Source: Croceibacterium_B sp963783195
Lineage (GTDB): Bacteria > Pseudomonadota > Alphaproteobacteria > Sphingomonadales > Sphingomonadaceae
Assembly (NCBI GenBank): GCA_963783195.1
Contig: CAWAMV010000004.1
Span: forward strand, 1,054,001 to 1,118,000
Reading direction: 5' to 3'
Length of the DNA stretch: 64,000 nucleotides
Of the stretch, positions 32,818 to 41,299 are shown piece by piece; positions within the stretch are counted from its first letter, which is position 1; every line of letters starts with the position of its first letter. Made by a program: the position numbers and the translations under genes. The notes beneath the pieces are model-generated. The model made no database searches. It saw nothing but the letters and a program-made list of their open reading frames with translations, and was not told where the DNA came from.

Positions 32818-33024
32818 ATGGCCCAGAACGGTTCCAAGACCAGCCCCGGCGAATTCGTGCGCCAGGTCCAGGGCGAAGCGCGCAAGGTCGTCTGGCCGAA
32901 CCGCCAGGAAACCGTCCGCACGGCGATCTTCGTCGGCATTCTGATGGTCATCCTGGCCGTGTTCTTTCTCGGCGTCAACTCGCTGTTCGGCTGGGCCGTG
33001 CGCGAACTTCTCACGCTTGCCTGA
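32818..33024 (+). CDS. secE: Preprotein translocase subunit SecE
   Basis: 68-aa single-span inner-membrane subunit of the SecYEG channel. The conserved FVRQVQGEARKVVWPNRQET segment, here the amphipathic surface helix with the VVWP motif, lies at about 13-32, followed by one membrane helix (about 36-60). It uses ATG at 32818, with GAAGAGG upstream. secE-nusG spacing is 34 bases, the usual order. The leader contains a small CCCGGTC/GACCGGG hairpin (32744-32760). Confidence 0.95.
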   Translation: MAQNGSKTSPGEFVRQVQGEARKVVWPNRQETVRTAIFVGILMVILAVFFLGVNSLFGWAVRELLTLA

Positions 33025-33058
33025 GCTAGCAACGGATTAACCTGAAAAAAGAGACGTC

Positions 33059-33595
33059 ATGGCCCGCTGGTACATCATCCACGCTTATTCCGGCTTCGAG
33101 AACAAGGTCCGCGATTCGATCATCGCCGAGGCGGAGCGGATGGGCCTTTCCGAGGCCGTCGAAGCGGTCGAGGTCCCGACCGAGACCGTCACCGAGATCA
33201 AGCGCGGCAAGAAGGTCCAAACCGAACGCAAGTTCATGCCTGGCTACGTGCTGGCCAAGCTGCGCCTGACCGACGACGTCTACCACCTCGTCAAGAACAC
33301 CCCGAAGGTCACCGGTTTCCTCGGCTCCGGCGCGAAGCCGCAGCCGATCAGCGAACGCGACGCAGCGCGCTATTTCGGCGGGGTGGAGGAAGCCAAGAAC
33401 GCGCCCAAGCGCGAGATCCACATCGATTACGAGATTGGTGACAGCGTCAAGGTGCTCGACGGCCCCTTCGCCAGCTTCAACGGCGTGGTGGAAGAGCTCG
33501 ACTTCGACAAGAACAAGGTCAAGGTCAGCGTCTCCATCTTCGGCCGCGCGACTCCGGTCGAGCTCGACTTCGAGCAGGTCGAACTGGTCAAGTAA
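33059..33595 (+). CDS. nusG: Transcription termination/antitermination factor NusG
   Basis: 178 aa. N-terminal NGN domain with ARWYIIHAYSGFE, FMPGYVLAKL and VKNTPKVTGFLG. C-terminal KOW domain with DGPFASFNGVVEE and VSIFGRATPVELDF, binding Rho or ribosomal S10. It modulates elongation and couples transcription to translation. Normal length and all expected motifs. The last eight bases overlap the 3' end of an MFS gene on the opposite strand, which is unusual for this locus. Confidence 0.97.
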   Translation: MARWYIIHAYSGFENKVRDSIIAEAERMGLSEAVEAVEVPTETVTEIKRGKKVQTERKFMPGYVLAKLRLTDDVYHLVKNTPKVTGFLGSGAKPQPISERDAARYFGGVEEAKNAPKREIHIDYEIGDSVKVLDGPFASFNGVVEELDFDKNKVKVSVSIFGRATPVELDFEQVELVK

Positions 33596-34952
33596 GTCCG
33601 TCGAGGTCGATGACCTCGCCGTGCACGCCCGACGCCTTTATCTCGGACGAGCCGACGGCACCGCCGGCTGTCCTGCTCAGTGCGAGGGCACATGACCCGG
33701 AGATGGCGATCATCAGGGCCGCCGCACCGAACAGGGCCGGATAGCCTCCCAGCCCTTCGATCGGCGCGAGCAGTGTGCCGCCGACCGTCGTCCCCAGGGC
33801 CTGGGTACCGAACATGATGGCAAGCGCCGTGGCGGCCACCCGGCTTTCGGCGACGCGCATCGCGAGGACCAGCGTCGATAGGTAAGACAGCATCGAGGGA
33901 AACAGGCCTGCAAGCATCCACGCGATATAGGCAGTGCTGTTGGCGATGAGGTCTTGGTCGACCGCAGCGATTGCGAGGATTCCTGCGAACAGCAGCGAAC
34001 TTACCAACGTGATCCGCCCCGGCCCGATCCGGTCGATCAGCCAGCCACCGAGCGTAAGGCAGAATACCGCAGCAACGATGTTCGTCACCGAGCTGAACGA
34101 ACTGGCCTGCGTCTGCGACCAGCCGAGCTGCCGTATCGCGTAGAGATTGGTGCTTTGTTCCTGCAGGACCTGATGCAAGCCGTAGGTCACGATGATTGCT
34201 ATGACGGTCAGGCTGGTCGGGTTTGCGATGTTTCCCCACACGCCCTTGAACACCGCGCTCCACCGTTCGGCCCTGACATCCTCCGATTCGGGCGATCGGT
34301 GTCCCGCCGTCCACGGCAGCAGCTTTTCACCAGGCCTCTCGCGCACGAGGACGACGGTGGCGGCAGGGATCGCGAAGCAGACCAGCATCACCAGCATGGC
34401 CGCGCTGAAGCCGTGATATTCGATCATGTAGCCAGTCAGGCCCATGCCCCCGGCGATCCCGACGAGTTTTCCGGCGAACATGAAGCCGTTCAGGCGGCCC
34501 TTCTCGTCGTCGGGCGTCAGGTCGGCGGCCAGCGCATCGAGGGAGACGTCCTGCACGGCGGTCAGCGCGGAGACGACGAAGGTGAAGCCGATGATCAGCG
34601 AGCTCTGCTCGGGTGCGGGTGGAAAGAGCACGCTCCACAGGAGCACCAGCATGATGGCCGCCTGGGCGCCGACCAGCCACGGGCGACGGCGGCCCATCGG
34701 TAGCCAGGTGTAGCGATCCACCATCAGGCCGGCGAGGAACTTCAGGCTCCACGGCAGGCTTGCCGCCGCTGCGGCCGCACCGACGACCGCGGTCGACTGA
34801 CCGGTCGCCGCGAACCAGGTCGGTATCGCGTAATAGACGATGCCCTGCGGGAAGCCCTGTGCGAGGTACAGCAGGGTGCCAAGGAACAGGCGCATCCGCG
34901 TGCTGTCGATGAAGGCGGGCAGCCGGGATGCCGGACTTGCAGTTGAGGCCAT
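33588..34952 (-). CDS. MFS transporter (AmpG-like)
   Basis: 454 aa with 12 predicted membrane helices. N-terminal LGTLLYLAQGFPQGIVYYAIP and RYTWLPMGRRRPW resemble the AmpG/PAT branch of the major facilitator superfamily, as does VSLDALAADLTPDDEKGRLNG in the first half. The substrate is unknown; muropeptides are one possibility by family resemblance. The start is ATG at 34952 after AGAGGG; a longer open frame upstream is antisense to rplK and is not used. The gene sits antisense between nusG and rplK, two genes that are contiguous in most bacteria. Confidence 0.87.
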   Translation of the reverse strand: MASTASPASRLPAFIDSTRMRLFLGTLLYLAQGFPQGIVYYAIPTWFAATGQSTAVVGAAAAAASLPWSLKFLAGLMVDRYTWLPMGRRRPWLVGAQAAIMLVLLWSVLFPPAPEQSSLIIGFTFVVSALTAVQDVSLDALAADLTPDDEKGRLNGFMFAGKLVGIAGGMGLTGYMIEYHGFSAAMLVMLVCFAIPAATVVLVRERPGEKLLPWTAGHRSPESEDVRAERWSAVFKGVWGNIANPTSLTVIAIIVTYGLHQVLQEQSTNLYAIRQLGWSQTQASSFSSVTNIVAAVFCLTLGGWLIDRIGPGRITLVSSLLFAGILAIAAVDQDLIANSTAYIAWMLAGLFPSMLSYLSTLVLAMRVAESRVAATALAIMFGTQALGTTVGGTLLAPIEGLGGYPALFGAAALMIAISGSCALALSRTAGGAVGSSEIKASGVHGEVIDLDGLT

Positions 34953-35062
34953 GAATGTCCCTCTTCGGCGCGCGGCGACCCCGGGGATGGTGATTGCAGA
35001 CTTGCACTCGGGCGGCAATTCGCTATGTGCGCGCCTTCCCTGAAAAGGGAGCCACCGCGGGA

Positions 35063-35078
35063 GGCGGATTCGTCCGCC
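35063..35078 (+). promoter_or_regulatory. TTCG-loop hairpin in the rplK leader
   Basis: GGCGGA, loop TTCG, TCCGCC: a compact stable hairpin 67 bases before the rplK start. It may stabilise the L11-L1 leader or contribute to its control. I could not identify a clear L1-binding site. Confidence 0.35.
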
Positions 35079-35144
35079 GTTCGACCGCTTACCATGAGGC
35101 CTCTGCTCGAAAGAGCGGGCCAACAGTGAGAAAGGAGGCCAGTC

Positions 35145-35576
35145 ATGGCCAAGAAGATCGAGGGCTACATCAAGCTCCAGGTGCCTGCGGGCGCTGCCAA
35201 TCCCTCTCCGCCGATCGGCCCCGCGCTGGGTCAGCGCGGCGTCAACATCATGGAATTCTGCAAGGCGTTCAACGCCGCGACGCAGGACATGGAAAAGGCG
35301 ATGCCGATCCCGACCATCATCACGGTCTACGCGGATCGCAGTTTCACCTTCGTCACGAAGACGCCCCCGGCGAGCTTCCTGATCAAGAAGGCGGCCAACC
35401 TGAAGTCGGGTTCCAAGGAGCCGGGCAAGGTTTCCGCGGGCAAGATCGCGCGCAGCAAGCTGGCCGAGATCGCCGAGATGAAGATGAAGGATCTCAACGC
35501 CAACGACATCGACGCGGCGACGAAGATCATCGAAGGCTCCGCTCGCGCGATGGGCCTCGAAGTGGTGGAGGGCTGA
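35145..35576 (+). CDS. rplK: 50S ribosomal protein L11
   Basis: 143 aa, usual length. N-terminal IKLQVPAGAANPSPPIGPALGQRGVN-type region (PAGAANPSPPIGPALG) and C-terminal rRNA-binding SAGKIARSKLAEIAEMKMKD. It forms the GTPase-associated centre with 23S rRNA. The ribosome site AAAGGAGG precedes the ATG. rplA follows after four bases, the standard L11 operon. Confidence 0.98.
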   Translation: MAKKIEGYIKLQVPAGAANPSPPIGPALGQRGVNIMEFCKAFNAATQDMEKAMPIPTIITVYADRSFTFVTKTPPASFLIKKAANLKSGSKEPGKVSAGKIARSKLAEIAEMKMKDLNANDIDAATKIIEGSARAMGLEVVEG

Positions 35577-35580
35577 TACG

Positions 35581-36276
35581 ATGGCCAAGCTCACGAAGAA
35601 GACGAAGGTCCTTTCGCAGCTCGACCGTGAAGAACTTCACGGCGTCGATGCCGCCATCGCCCTGCTGCGCGAACACGCCAGCAAGAAGTTCGACGAGACC
35701 GTCGAAGTGGCGATGAACCTGGGCGTCGACCCGCGTCACGCCGACCAGATGGTCCGCGGCATGGTCTCGCTTCCCGCCGGCACCGGCAAGGACATGAAGG
35801 TTGCCGTGTTCGCCAAGGGCGACAAGGCTGACGAGGCTCTCGCCGCCGGGGCCGACAAGGTCGGCGCCGAGGACCTGATGGAAGACATGCAGGCCGGCAA
35901 CCTCGACTATGATCGCGTTATCGCCACCCCTGACATGATGGGTGTCGTCGGTCGTCTGGGCAAGGTGCTCGGGCCCAAGGGCCTGATGCCCAACCCGAAG
36001 CTCGGCACGGTGACCCCGAACGTCGCGCAGGCGGTCAAGGACGCCAAGGGCGGCCAGGTCGAGTTCCGCGTGGAGAAGCAGGGCATCATCCACTCGGGTA
36101 TCGGCAAGCTGTCGTTCAAGGACGAGGACCTGAAGGCGAACTTCAAGGCTCTGACCGATGCGATCGTCAGGGCCAAGCCGAGCGGCGCGAAGGGCAAGTA
36201 CCTCCAGAAGGTGACCCTCACCAGCACGATGGGTCCGGGCCTCAAGGTCGATCTGGCCGAGGTCGAAGGCGCATAA
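35581..36276 (+). CDS. rplA: 50S ribosomal protein L1
   Basis: 231 aa, usual length. Motifs include VDPRHADQMVRGMVSLPAGTG, MMGVVGRLGKVLGPKGLMPNPK (seen as GPKGLMPNPKLGTVT) and VEFRVEKQGIIHSGIGKLSF. It binds the L1 stalk of 23S rRNA and in known cases represses its own operon. A strong terminator follows, so rplJ/rplL are not in the same unit here and must lie elsewhere. Confidence 0.98.
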   Translation: MAKLTKKTKVLSQLDREELHGVDAAIALLREHASKKFDETVEVAMNLGVDPRHADQMVRGMVSLPAGTGKDMKVAVFAKGDKADEALAAGADKVGAEDLMEDMQAGNLDYDRVIATPDMMGVVGRLGKVLGPKGLMPNPKLGTVTPNVAQAVKDAKGGQVEFRVEKQGIIHSGIGKLSFKDEDLKANFKALTDAIVRAKPSGAKGKYLQKVTLTSTMGPGLKVDLAEVEGA

Positions 36277-36303
36277 GCCTTTCTTTCACAAGAGAAACAA
36301 CAA

Positions 36304-36337
36304 GGGCCGGTGGAGCGATCCACCGGCCCTTTGTTAT
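36304..36337 (+). terminator. Rho-independent terminator of rplKA
   Basis: GGGCCGGTGGA and TCCACCGGCCC form an 11-bp perfect stem on a GCGA loop, followed by TTTGTTATTAT. The hairpin is nearly identical to the one after the metalloprotease gene at 38042. Confidence 0.9.
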
Positions 36338-36390
36338 TATATTGCCGCTTTCAGCAGCAAAATTGCCGCTACTAACACTCGTGCACAGGT

Positions 36391-36411
36391 CTTGTTACGA
36401 AAGTTAACAAG
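36391..36411. promoter_or_regulatory. Inverted repeat upstream of the metalloprotease gene
   Basis: CTTGTTA (36391-36397) and TAACAAG (36405-36411) form a perfect 7-bp inverted repeat with a 7-base centre, in an AT-richer stretch 89 bases before the protease start. TTGACC follows at 36415. It is a candidate operator for the protease gene; the regulator is unknown. Confidence 0.35.
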
Positions 36412-36499
36412 TCGTTGACCTAAAGTCAGTTTTTGGCCGAACCTCCCCTCGGCGCGGGGATTCGCGCGCCGTGATCTCCTTTTATGGGATGGGACGCAC

Positions 36500-38014
36500 A
36501 TGCCGAACAAATCGACTGCGTCCGCGCCGAGCGCGGACGTCCACTTCTACGACACCAAGTACACCGACAAGCTGGACCTGACGGGCCGCGGGGACATAGA
36601 GCCGCTCGACCTGGACAATCCGGATCTCGATGGCGACGGCACCGCCTACAACGGCAAGCCGATCTACACGACCGAAGAAGCTGCCGCCCAGCTCAACCGG
36701 ACGGGCGCGATCTGGGACGTGGGCCCCAACGGGGTCATTACCTATACCTTCGCCGAGCACGCACCGGGCGGACAGTACAACAACCCGCACGAAGGCCTTG
36801 CCCCCTACATCGAAGGTTTCATGGCCTTCACGCCGGAACAGCGGGAAGCCGCTCGCGAGGCGATCCAGCTGTGGGACGATCTCATCGCCCCCTCATTCGT
36901 CGAGAAGAACGGCTATGGCGCCGACATCGTCTACATGAACACGTCGACCGGTCCGGCGCAGGCATCTGCCTACACGCCGTTCTACGGCGGCGAACACGGC
37001 CGCTACGCCAAGATCCAGGGCGATACCTTCGTAAACCAGACCCAGGGCGACAACTTCGACCTGCAGCCGGGCGGGTACGGCTTCACGACGCTGGTGCATG
37101 AAACCGGCCACGCCGTCGGGCTGTCGCACCCGGGCGACTATAATTTCGCCGTCGGTGGCACGATTGAGTATGACCACGACGCGTCCTATTTCCAGGATTC
37201 GGCGCAGTATACGATCATGTCTTACTTCGATGCCGGAAAAACGGGCGCCGTGGGCTTCGTCAATTGGGCGACGGGCGGCTATTACCAGAGTGCGCAAACG
37301 CCGATGGTGCACGACATCGCAGCGGTGCAGGAAATGTACGGTGCGGACACCACCACGCGCATTGACGATACGACCTACGGTTTCAACTCGACGGCGGATC
37401 GGCCGGTGTTCGACTTCACGCAGAACATCAATCCGTTCCTCACCATCTACGATGCCGGCGGACACGACACGCTCGACATGAGCGGTTTCACACGCAACTC
37501 GGTGCTCGACCTGCGCGAGGGCCACTTCAGCACCGGGTGGGGGCAGGAAGTCAACGCGGCCGATCTCAACGCGATGTATGGCCTCAACCAGAGCCAGGCG
37601 TTCTGGGACGCGGTGTTTGAAGGCCGCACCAGCAACCCGGGCTTCCTGACCGACAACATCGGCATCGCCTTCGGCACGGTGATCGAGGACGGCGTGACCG
37701 GCAGGGGCAACGACCGGCTGATCGGCAACGACGCCGAAAACCACCTCGACGGCGGTCTCGGCAGCGACACCTACACCGGTGGCGCGGGCGCCGACACCTT
37801 CGTCGTCGGCGAGGCCGGCTGGTACGAGTACATCACCGATTTCCACACCGGGGAGGACAAGCTGGACCTGTCGGCTTTCGGCATCGACGAAAGCCACGTT
37901 GCCTTTGCCGGCAATCAGATCCTGGTCGACACCGGCGGGACCAGCGCCCCCGACATGATCGTGGTGCTGACCGACAATGCACCGATCCAGTATTCCGATA
38001 TGATCTTCGGCTGA
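36500..38014 (+). CDS. Serralysin-like M10 metalloprotease with RTX region
   Basis: 504-aa extracellular zinc protease of the metzincin M10 family. The zinc site HETGHAVGLSH gives ligands His200, His204 and His210 with catalytic Glu201, and the Met-turn is Met240 in YTIMSYF. The C-terminal half is the calcium-binding beta-roll: only about two or three nonapeptide-like repeats are clear (GRGNDRLIGN, HLDGGLGSDTYTGGAGADTF, about 401-434). There is no Sec signal peptide, and the C-terminus ends in a short hydrophobic run (MIFG), consistent with type I secretion. No ABC or membrane-fusion exporter gene and no inhibitor gene are adjacent. A monocistronic unit between two matching terminators. Confidence 0.93.
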   Translation: MPNKSTASAPSADVHFYDTKYTDKLDLTGRGDIEPLDLDNPDLDGDGTAYNGKPIYTTEEAAAQLNRTGAIWDVGPNGVITYTFAEHAPGGQYNNPHEGLAPYIEGFMAFTPEQREAAREAIQLWDDLIAPSFVEKNGYGADIVYMNTSTGPAQASAYTPFYGGEHGRYAKIQGDTFVNQTQGDNFDLQPGGYGFTTLVHETGHAVGLSHPGDYNFAVGGTIEYDHDASYFQDSAQYTIMSYFDAGKTGAVGFVNWATGGYYQSAQTPMVHDIAAVQEMYGADTTTRIDDTTYGFNSTADRPVFDFTQNINPFLTIYDAGGHDTLDMSGFTRNSVLDLREGHFSTGWGQEVNAADLNAMYGLNQSQAFWDAVFEGRTSNPGFLTDNIGIAFGTVIEDGVTGRGNDRLIGNDAENHLDGGLGSDTYTGGAGADTFVVGEAGWYEYITDFHTGEDKLDLSAFGIDESHVAFAGNQILVDTGGTSAPDMIVVLTDNAPIQYSDMIFG

Positions 38015-38041
38015 TCGCGGTCGCCGATCGAACGGACAGCA

Positions 38042-38071
38042 GGGCCGGCGGAGCGATCCGCCGGCCCTTTT
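38042..38071 (+). terminator. Rho-independent terminator of the metalloprotease gene
   Basis: GGGCCGGCGGA (38042-38052), loop GCGA, TCCGCCGGCCC (38057-38067), then TTTT. A perfect 11-bp stem. Compared with the terminator at 36304 one T-A pair has become C-G. Confidence 0.92.
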
Positions 38072-38160
38072 CGTTGGCCGGGCTTCCTCCCGCCGGGCCA
38101 GAGGAACGCCCACCTGTGAGCGCGGTTTCTTGGCAGGAGGGTACAAGAGCGGAGCAGCCG

Positions 38161-38658
38161 ATGATCGAGACCTTGCAGCAACTCACCGGAGATTCCATCG
38201 GGCGCATCGGCGTCTCGGAAATGCTCGTCCGCGCCCTCATCGTTTTTGTTTACGGGCTGGTGCTGGGGCGGCTGGCGTTTACCCGCGCCTTCGGCAAGTG
38301 GTCGCCACCCGATATCCTCGTGACGGTTGTCGTCGGATCGAACCTCAGCCGTACGCTCACGGGCCCCGCTCCGCTCGTGCCGACCCTGGCGGCCACGACC
38401 GCCTTGGTCGCTGCGTACTGGATCATCAGTAGAATCGCGAGTGCGTGGGAGCCATTCGACCGGCTGCTCAAGGGACGCGCAATCCTGATTGCGCGAGAGG
38501 GCAAGCTCGATCCCGCTGCACTGCGGCGGGCGGCGCTAAGTCCCTCCGACATCGAGGAGGCGCTGCGCGAACGGGGCTTTCAGACACTGCAGGACGGCGA
38601 CGAGTCCTATCTCGAGCGCAATGGCCAGATCAGCGTGCTGCGGGGGGAACCGTCCTGA
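38161..38658 (+). CDS. DUF421 (YetF-like) membrane protein
   Basis: 165 aa. Two or three membrane helices (about 20-38, 55-75 and 80-98) precede a cytoplasmic DUF421 alpha-beta domain with LLKGRAILIAREGKLDPAAL, ALSPSDIEEALRERGF and SYLERNGQISVL. Family members are membrane proteins of unclear role, some linked to spore germination in Bacillus. The start ATG at 38161 has GGAG seven to ten bases upstream. It overlaps the next gene by one base (TGATG), so the two are co-translated. Confidence 0.82.
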   Translation: MIETLQQLTGDSIGRIGVSEMLVRALIVFVYGLVLGRLAFTRAFGKWSPPDILVTVVVGSNLSRTLTGPAPLVPTLAATTALVAAYWIISRIASAWEPFDRLLKGRAILIAREGKLDPAALRRAALSPSDIEEALRERGFQTLQDGDESYLERNGQISVLRGEPS

Positions 38659-39848
38659 TGACGTCGGCGGGCGTTCCCATCGAGGTCGGTTGCTACATTG
38701 CCCGTTCCAAGGAATCCGATCAGGCCGCCCTCGATGCCTTCGCCTACCGCCTGCTCGAAGACGTGCGGCCGGAGCTCGAGCGCGCGACGGGCCGCAGCTG
38801 GCGGTTCCACCTGGGCGATCCATCGGAGCTTCCGGCCAGCCCGGCAGAAGGATTGCGGCCGGCGGACTTCGTGCCAACCTCGACTCAGCGGTTGGCCGAA
38901 GGCTCTTTCGACGTCGTCGTCGCAATCGCGGACGCACCGCTCGTGTCGCGCAGCGAGCGGCCGACGTCGGGCGTGGCGTCGGAACTGACGCGAACCTGCG
39001 TCCTGTCGACCCGCCGCCTGCAGCCGGACCGGCGCGGGCCGACCGGCTCGCTGCAAGAGCCTACTGTTCGCTGGAACGCCGCTGCACTGCTGCTTCACCT
39101 CGTCGGCCACACGATGGGCCTGCGCTCTCATCGCGGGTCACGAGGCGTGATGGCTCCGTTCCGTCTCGATGCGGAGCGAAACCGCTGCCCCCGGTTCACC
39201 GAAGAGGAGGAGTTGCGCCGGCTCGCCCGCGGATTCCCCGAGAAGGAATGGCAGGCGACCGGCCGCATGCACGAGATCCTGCTGCACGCCTATGCCGTGC
39301 TCACTCACCCGGTCCTGGTGCTGCGCACCTTGTGGCGGAACAAGGCGCCGCTGCTGCCGCTCAAGATGCCGACGCTGGCGACGGCGGCGGTAGCGCCTGT
39401 GTTCATCCTCGTGTTCACCGCCGAGATGTGGGACGCGGGGCTGGGCATGAGCAACGCCACTGCCTGGTGGTACGCGGGCCTGAGCATAGTTGCCGCGACG
39501 CTGTACCTTGCGCTCAGCCTCAACCTGTTCCTCCCGCGCAAGGAAGGTCGCGTCGTGCCGGAACATATCGCGGTTGCCAACGGCGCCATCCTGCTGACGA
39601 TGCTCCTGGCGATCGTCGGCCTATTCCTGATGGTGACCGCGTTGACCATGGTGATCGTCGTCGCCATCTTTCCCGAGGGGCTCATCTCGACCTGGCCGAC
39701 GCTGGAGGACCCGGTCGTCACCTGGCTCGACAAACTGCGCCTTGCGGTGTTCGACAGCACGGTGGGGGTGACCACCGGTGCCCTGGCCGGCGGCCTGCAG
39801 CGCCCACAGGTCCTGCGCGATCTCGCCCTCTTTCCCAGCGAGGCATGA
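38658..39848 (+). CDS. Membrane protein with degenerate metzincin-like motif
   Basis: 396 aa, family not recognised. The N-terminal soluble region (about 1-235) contains LLLHLVGHTMGLRSH with His147, His151, Gly154 and His158. This resembles the zinc motif HEXXHXXGXXH, but the catalytic Glu is Leu148 and the last His is one residue late. Preceding segments (IEVGCYIARSKE, VLSTRRLQP) resemble peptidase-like beta strands. The C-terminal part has three or four membrane helices (about 245-265, 272-292 and 305-345). It could be a metal-binding sensor or an inactive protease. Translationally coupled to the DUF421 gene. Confidence 0.65.
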   Translation: MTSAGVPIEVGCYIARSKESDQAALDAFAYRLLEDVRPELERATGRSWRFHLGDPSELPASPAEGLRPADFVPTSTQRLAEGSFDVVVAIADAPLVSRSERPTSGVASELTRTCVLSTRRLQPDRRGPTGSLQEPTVRWNAAALLLHLVGHTMGLRSHRGSRGVMAPFRLDAERNRCPRFTEEEELRRLARGFPEKEWQATGRMHEILLHAYAVLTHPVLVLRTLWRNKAPLLPLKMPTLATAAVAPVFILVFTAEMWDAGLGMSNATAWWYAGLSIVAATLYLALSLNLFLPRKEGRVVPEHIAVANGAILLTMLLAIVGLFLMVTALTMVIVVAIFPEGLISTWPTLEDPVVTWLDKLRLAVFDSTVGVTTGALAGGLQRPQVLRDLALFPSEA

Positions 39849-39950
39849 CTGCGCCTCCCGCCACGGCAAATGCCGGCTTCGGCTCAGCGGCGCTGGTGCA
39901 ATTTGGGCCTCGCTGGTAGGCTGGGCGGCCGCAGCATACGAAAGGACGTC

Positions 39951-40364
39951 ATGCGCCACAGGCTCTATCCGCTTTCGGATCTGGATGACATTCCCGGCAC
40001 CACGGTGTTCACCGCCAAGCGCAGCCGGCAGTCGTATCATCTGCACAAGTTCTGCATGTCGCTGATGGACGCCGAAAACCGTGCGGCGTTCAAGGCCGAC
40101 GAACGCGCCTACCTCGACCGGTTCCGCATGAGCGAGGAGCAGAAGCAGGCCGTGCTCGACCGCGACTTTCCCAAGCTGATCGACCTGGGCGGCAACATCT
40201 ATTTCCTCGTCAAGCTGTCCAACACAGATGGCTGGAGCGCGCAGCGCGCGGTTTCCTCGATGACCGGCATGACGCCCGACGAATACGCAGCGATGATGCG
40301 TTCGGGCGGGCGTTCCCCGACGGGGCAAAAGTCCAAGCGTGAACAGGATGGGGGCAAGCGCTGA
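39951..40364 (+). CDS. ligA: Protocatechuate 4,5-dioxygenase alpha subunit
   Basis: 137-aa small helical subunit that caps the active site of the LigB catalytic subunit. Matches LigA: DLDDIPGTTVFTAKRSRQSY, HKFCMSLMDAENRAAF, YLDRFRMSEEQKQAVLDRDF and LGGNIYFLVKLSNTDG. The ribosome site GAAAGGACGTC precedes the ATG. The stop overlaps ligB as TGATG, the normal arrangement for this enzyme. Confidence 0.95.
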   Translation: MRHRLYPLSDLDDIPGTTVFTAKRSRQSYHLHKFCMSLMDAENRAAFKADERAYLDRFRMSEEQKQAVLDRDFPKLIDLGGNIYFLVKLSNTDGWSAQRAVSSMTGMTPDEYAAMMRSGGRSPTGQKSKREQDGGKR

Positions 40365-41239
40365 TGGGCCGGATTACCGCAGGCATCGCGACCAGCCACG
40401 TCCCGGCGATCGGGGCGGCGATCGATCTCGGGAAAACGGGTGACGAATACTGGGCGCCGGTCTTCGCCGGCTACGAATTCGTCCGCCAGTGGATCAAGGA
40501 CAACACGCCCGACGTGGTGATCCTGTGCTACAACGATCACGCTTCGGCCATGATGCTCGACATCGTGCCGACCTTCGCGATCGGCTTTGCAGAAGAGTTC
40601 GAGCCGGCAGACGAGGGCTGGGGCAAGCGGCAGGTGCCGACCGTCATCGGCCACCCCGAGCTGGCCGGTCACATCGCCGAACAGCTGGTGATCGACGAAT
40701 TCGACATCACCATCATGAATCACCTCGACGTCGACCACGGCTGTACGGTGCCGCTCAGCCTGGTGTTCGGCCAGCCGGAGGAATGGCCGTGCAAGGTGAT
40801 CCCGCTGGCCGTCAACGTGACCCAGTTTCCCACCCCTTCGGCAGAGCGTTGCTGGAAGCTGGGCGAGGCAATCCGCGATGCGGTCGAATGCTTCGACGAG
40901 GACTTGAACGTCCAGATCTGGGGGACCGGCGGGATGAGCCACCAGTTGCAGGGGCCGCGCGCGGGCCTGATCGCGCCCGAATTCGACAACGCCTTCCTCG
41001 AACGCCTGGCCGCCGGGCCGGAGGGAACAGACGAATTGCGCGGCATAACCCGGCTGGATTTCCTGCGCGAAGCAGGCACCGAGGGGATCGAGCTCATCAT
41101 GTGGCTCATCATGCGCGCGGCGCTGGGCCGCGATGTCGAGGAGCTACACCGCTTCTATCACGTCCCGGCAAGCAACACTGCGGTCGGCCACACGGTCCTG
41201 CTGCCGAAGGAACGCTTTCGCTATCGCCTGGCCGGCTGA
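40364..41239 (+). CDS. ligB: Protocatechuate 4,5-dioxygenase beta (catalytic) subunit
   Basis: 291-aa extradiol ring-cleavage dioxygenase using Fe(II); opens protocatechuate to 4-carboxy-2-hydroxymuconate semialdehyde, the entry to the 4,5-cleavage pathway of lignin-derived aromatics. By analogy with characterised LigB the iron ligands are His12, His59 and probably Glu240 (AGTEGIELIMW), and the catalytic base is His193 (GGMSHQLQG). All are present and the length is normal. None of the later pathway genes (ligC, ligI, ligJ, ligK) are in the window, so the pair is detached from its pathway. Substrate range, such as gallate, is not decidable from sequence. Confidence 0.95.
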   Translation: MGRITAGIATSHVPAIGAAIDLGKTGDEYWAPVFAGYEFVRQWIKDNTPDVVILCYNDHASAMMLDIVPTFAIGFAEEFEPADEGWGKRQVPTVIGHPELAGHIAEQLVIDEFDITIMNHLDVDHGCTVPLSLVFGQPEEWPCKVIPLAVNVTQFPTPSAERCWKLGEAIRDAVECFDEDLNVQIWGTGGMSHQLQGPRAGLIAPEFDNAFLERLAAGPEGTDELRGITRLDFLREAGTEGIELIMWLIMRAALGRDVEELHRFYHVPASNTAVGHTVLLPKERFRYRLAG

Positions 41240-41299
41240 GGCGCACAGATTGGGGAACGAGGCGCGCTTCATTCGTTGGTAGGATGAAGGAGCGCAAAA

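Noticed and set aside
34953..35594. N-terminal extension of the MFS transporter
   Set aside because: It lies antisense to rplK and its leader. The ATG at 34952 has a ribosome site and starts the first membrane helix at a normal distance.
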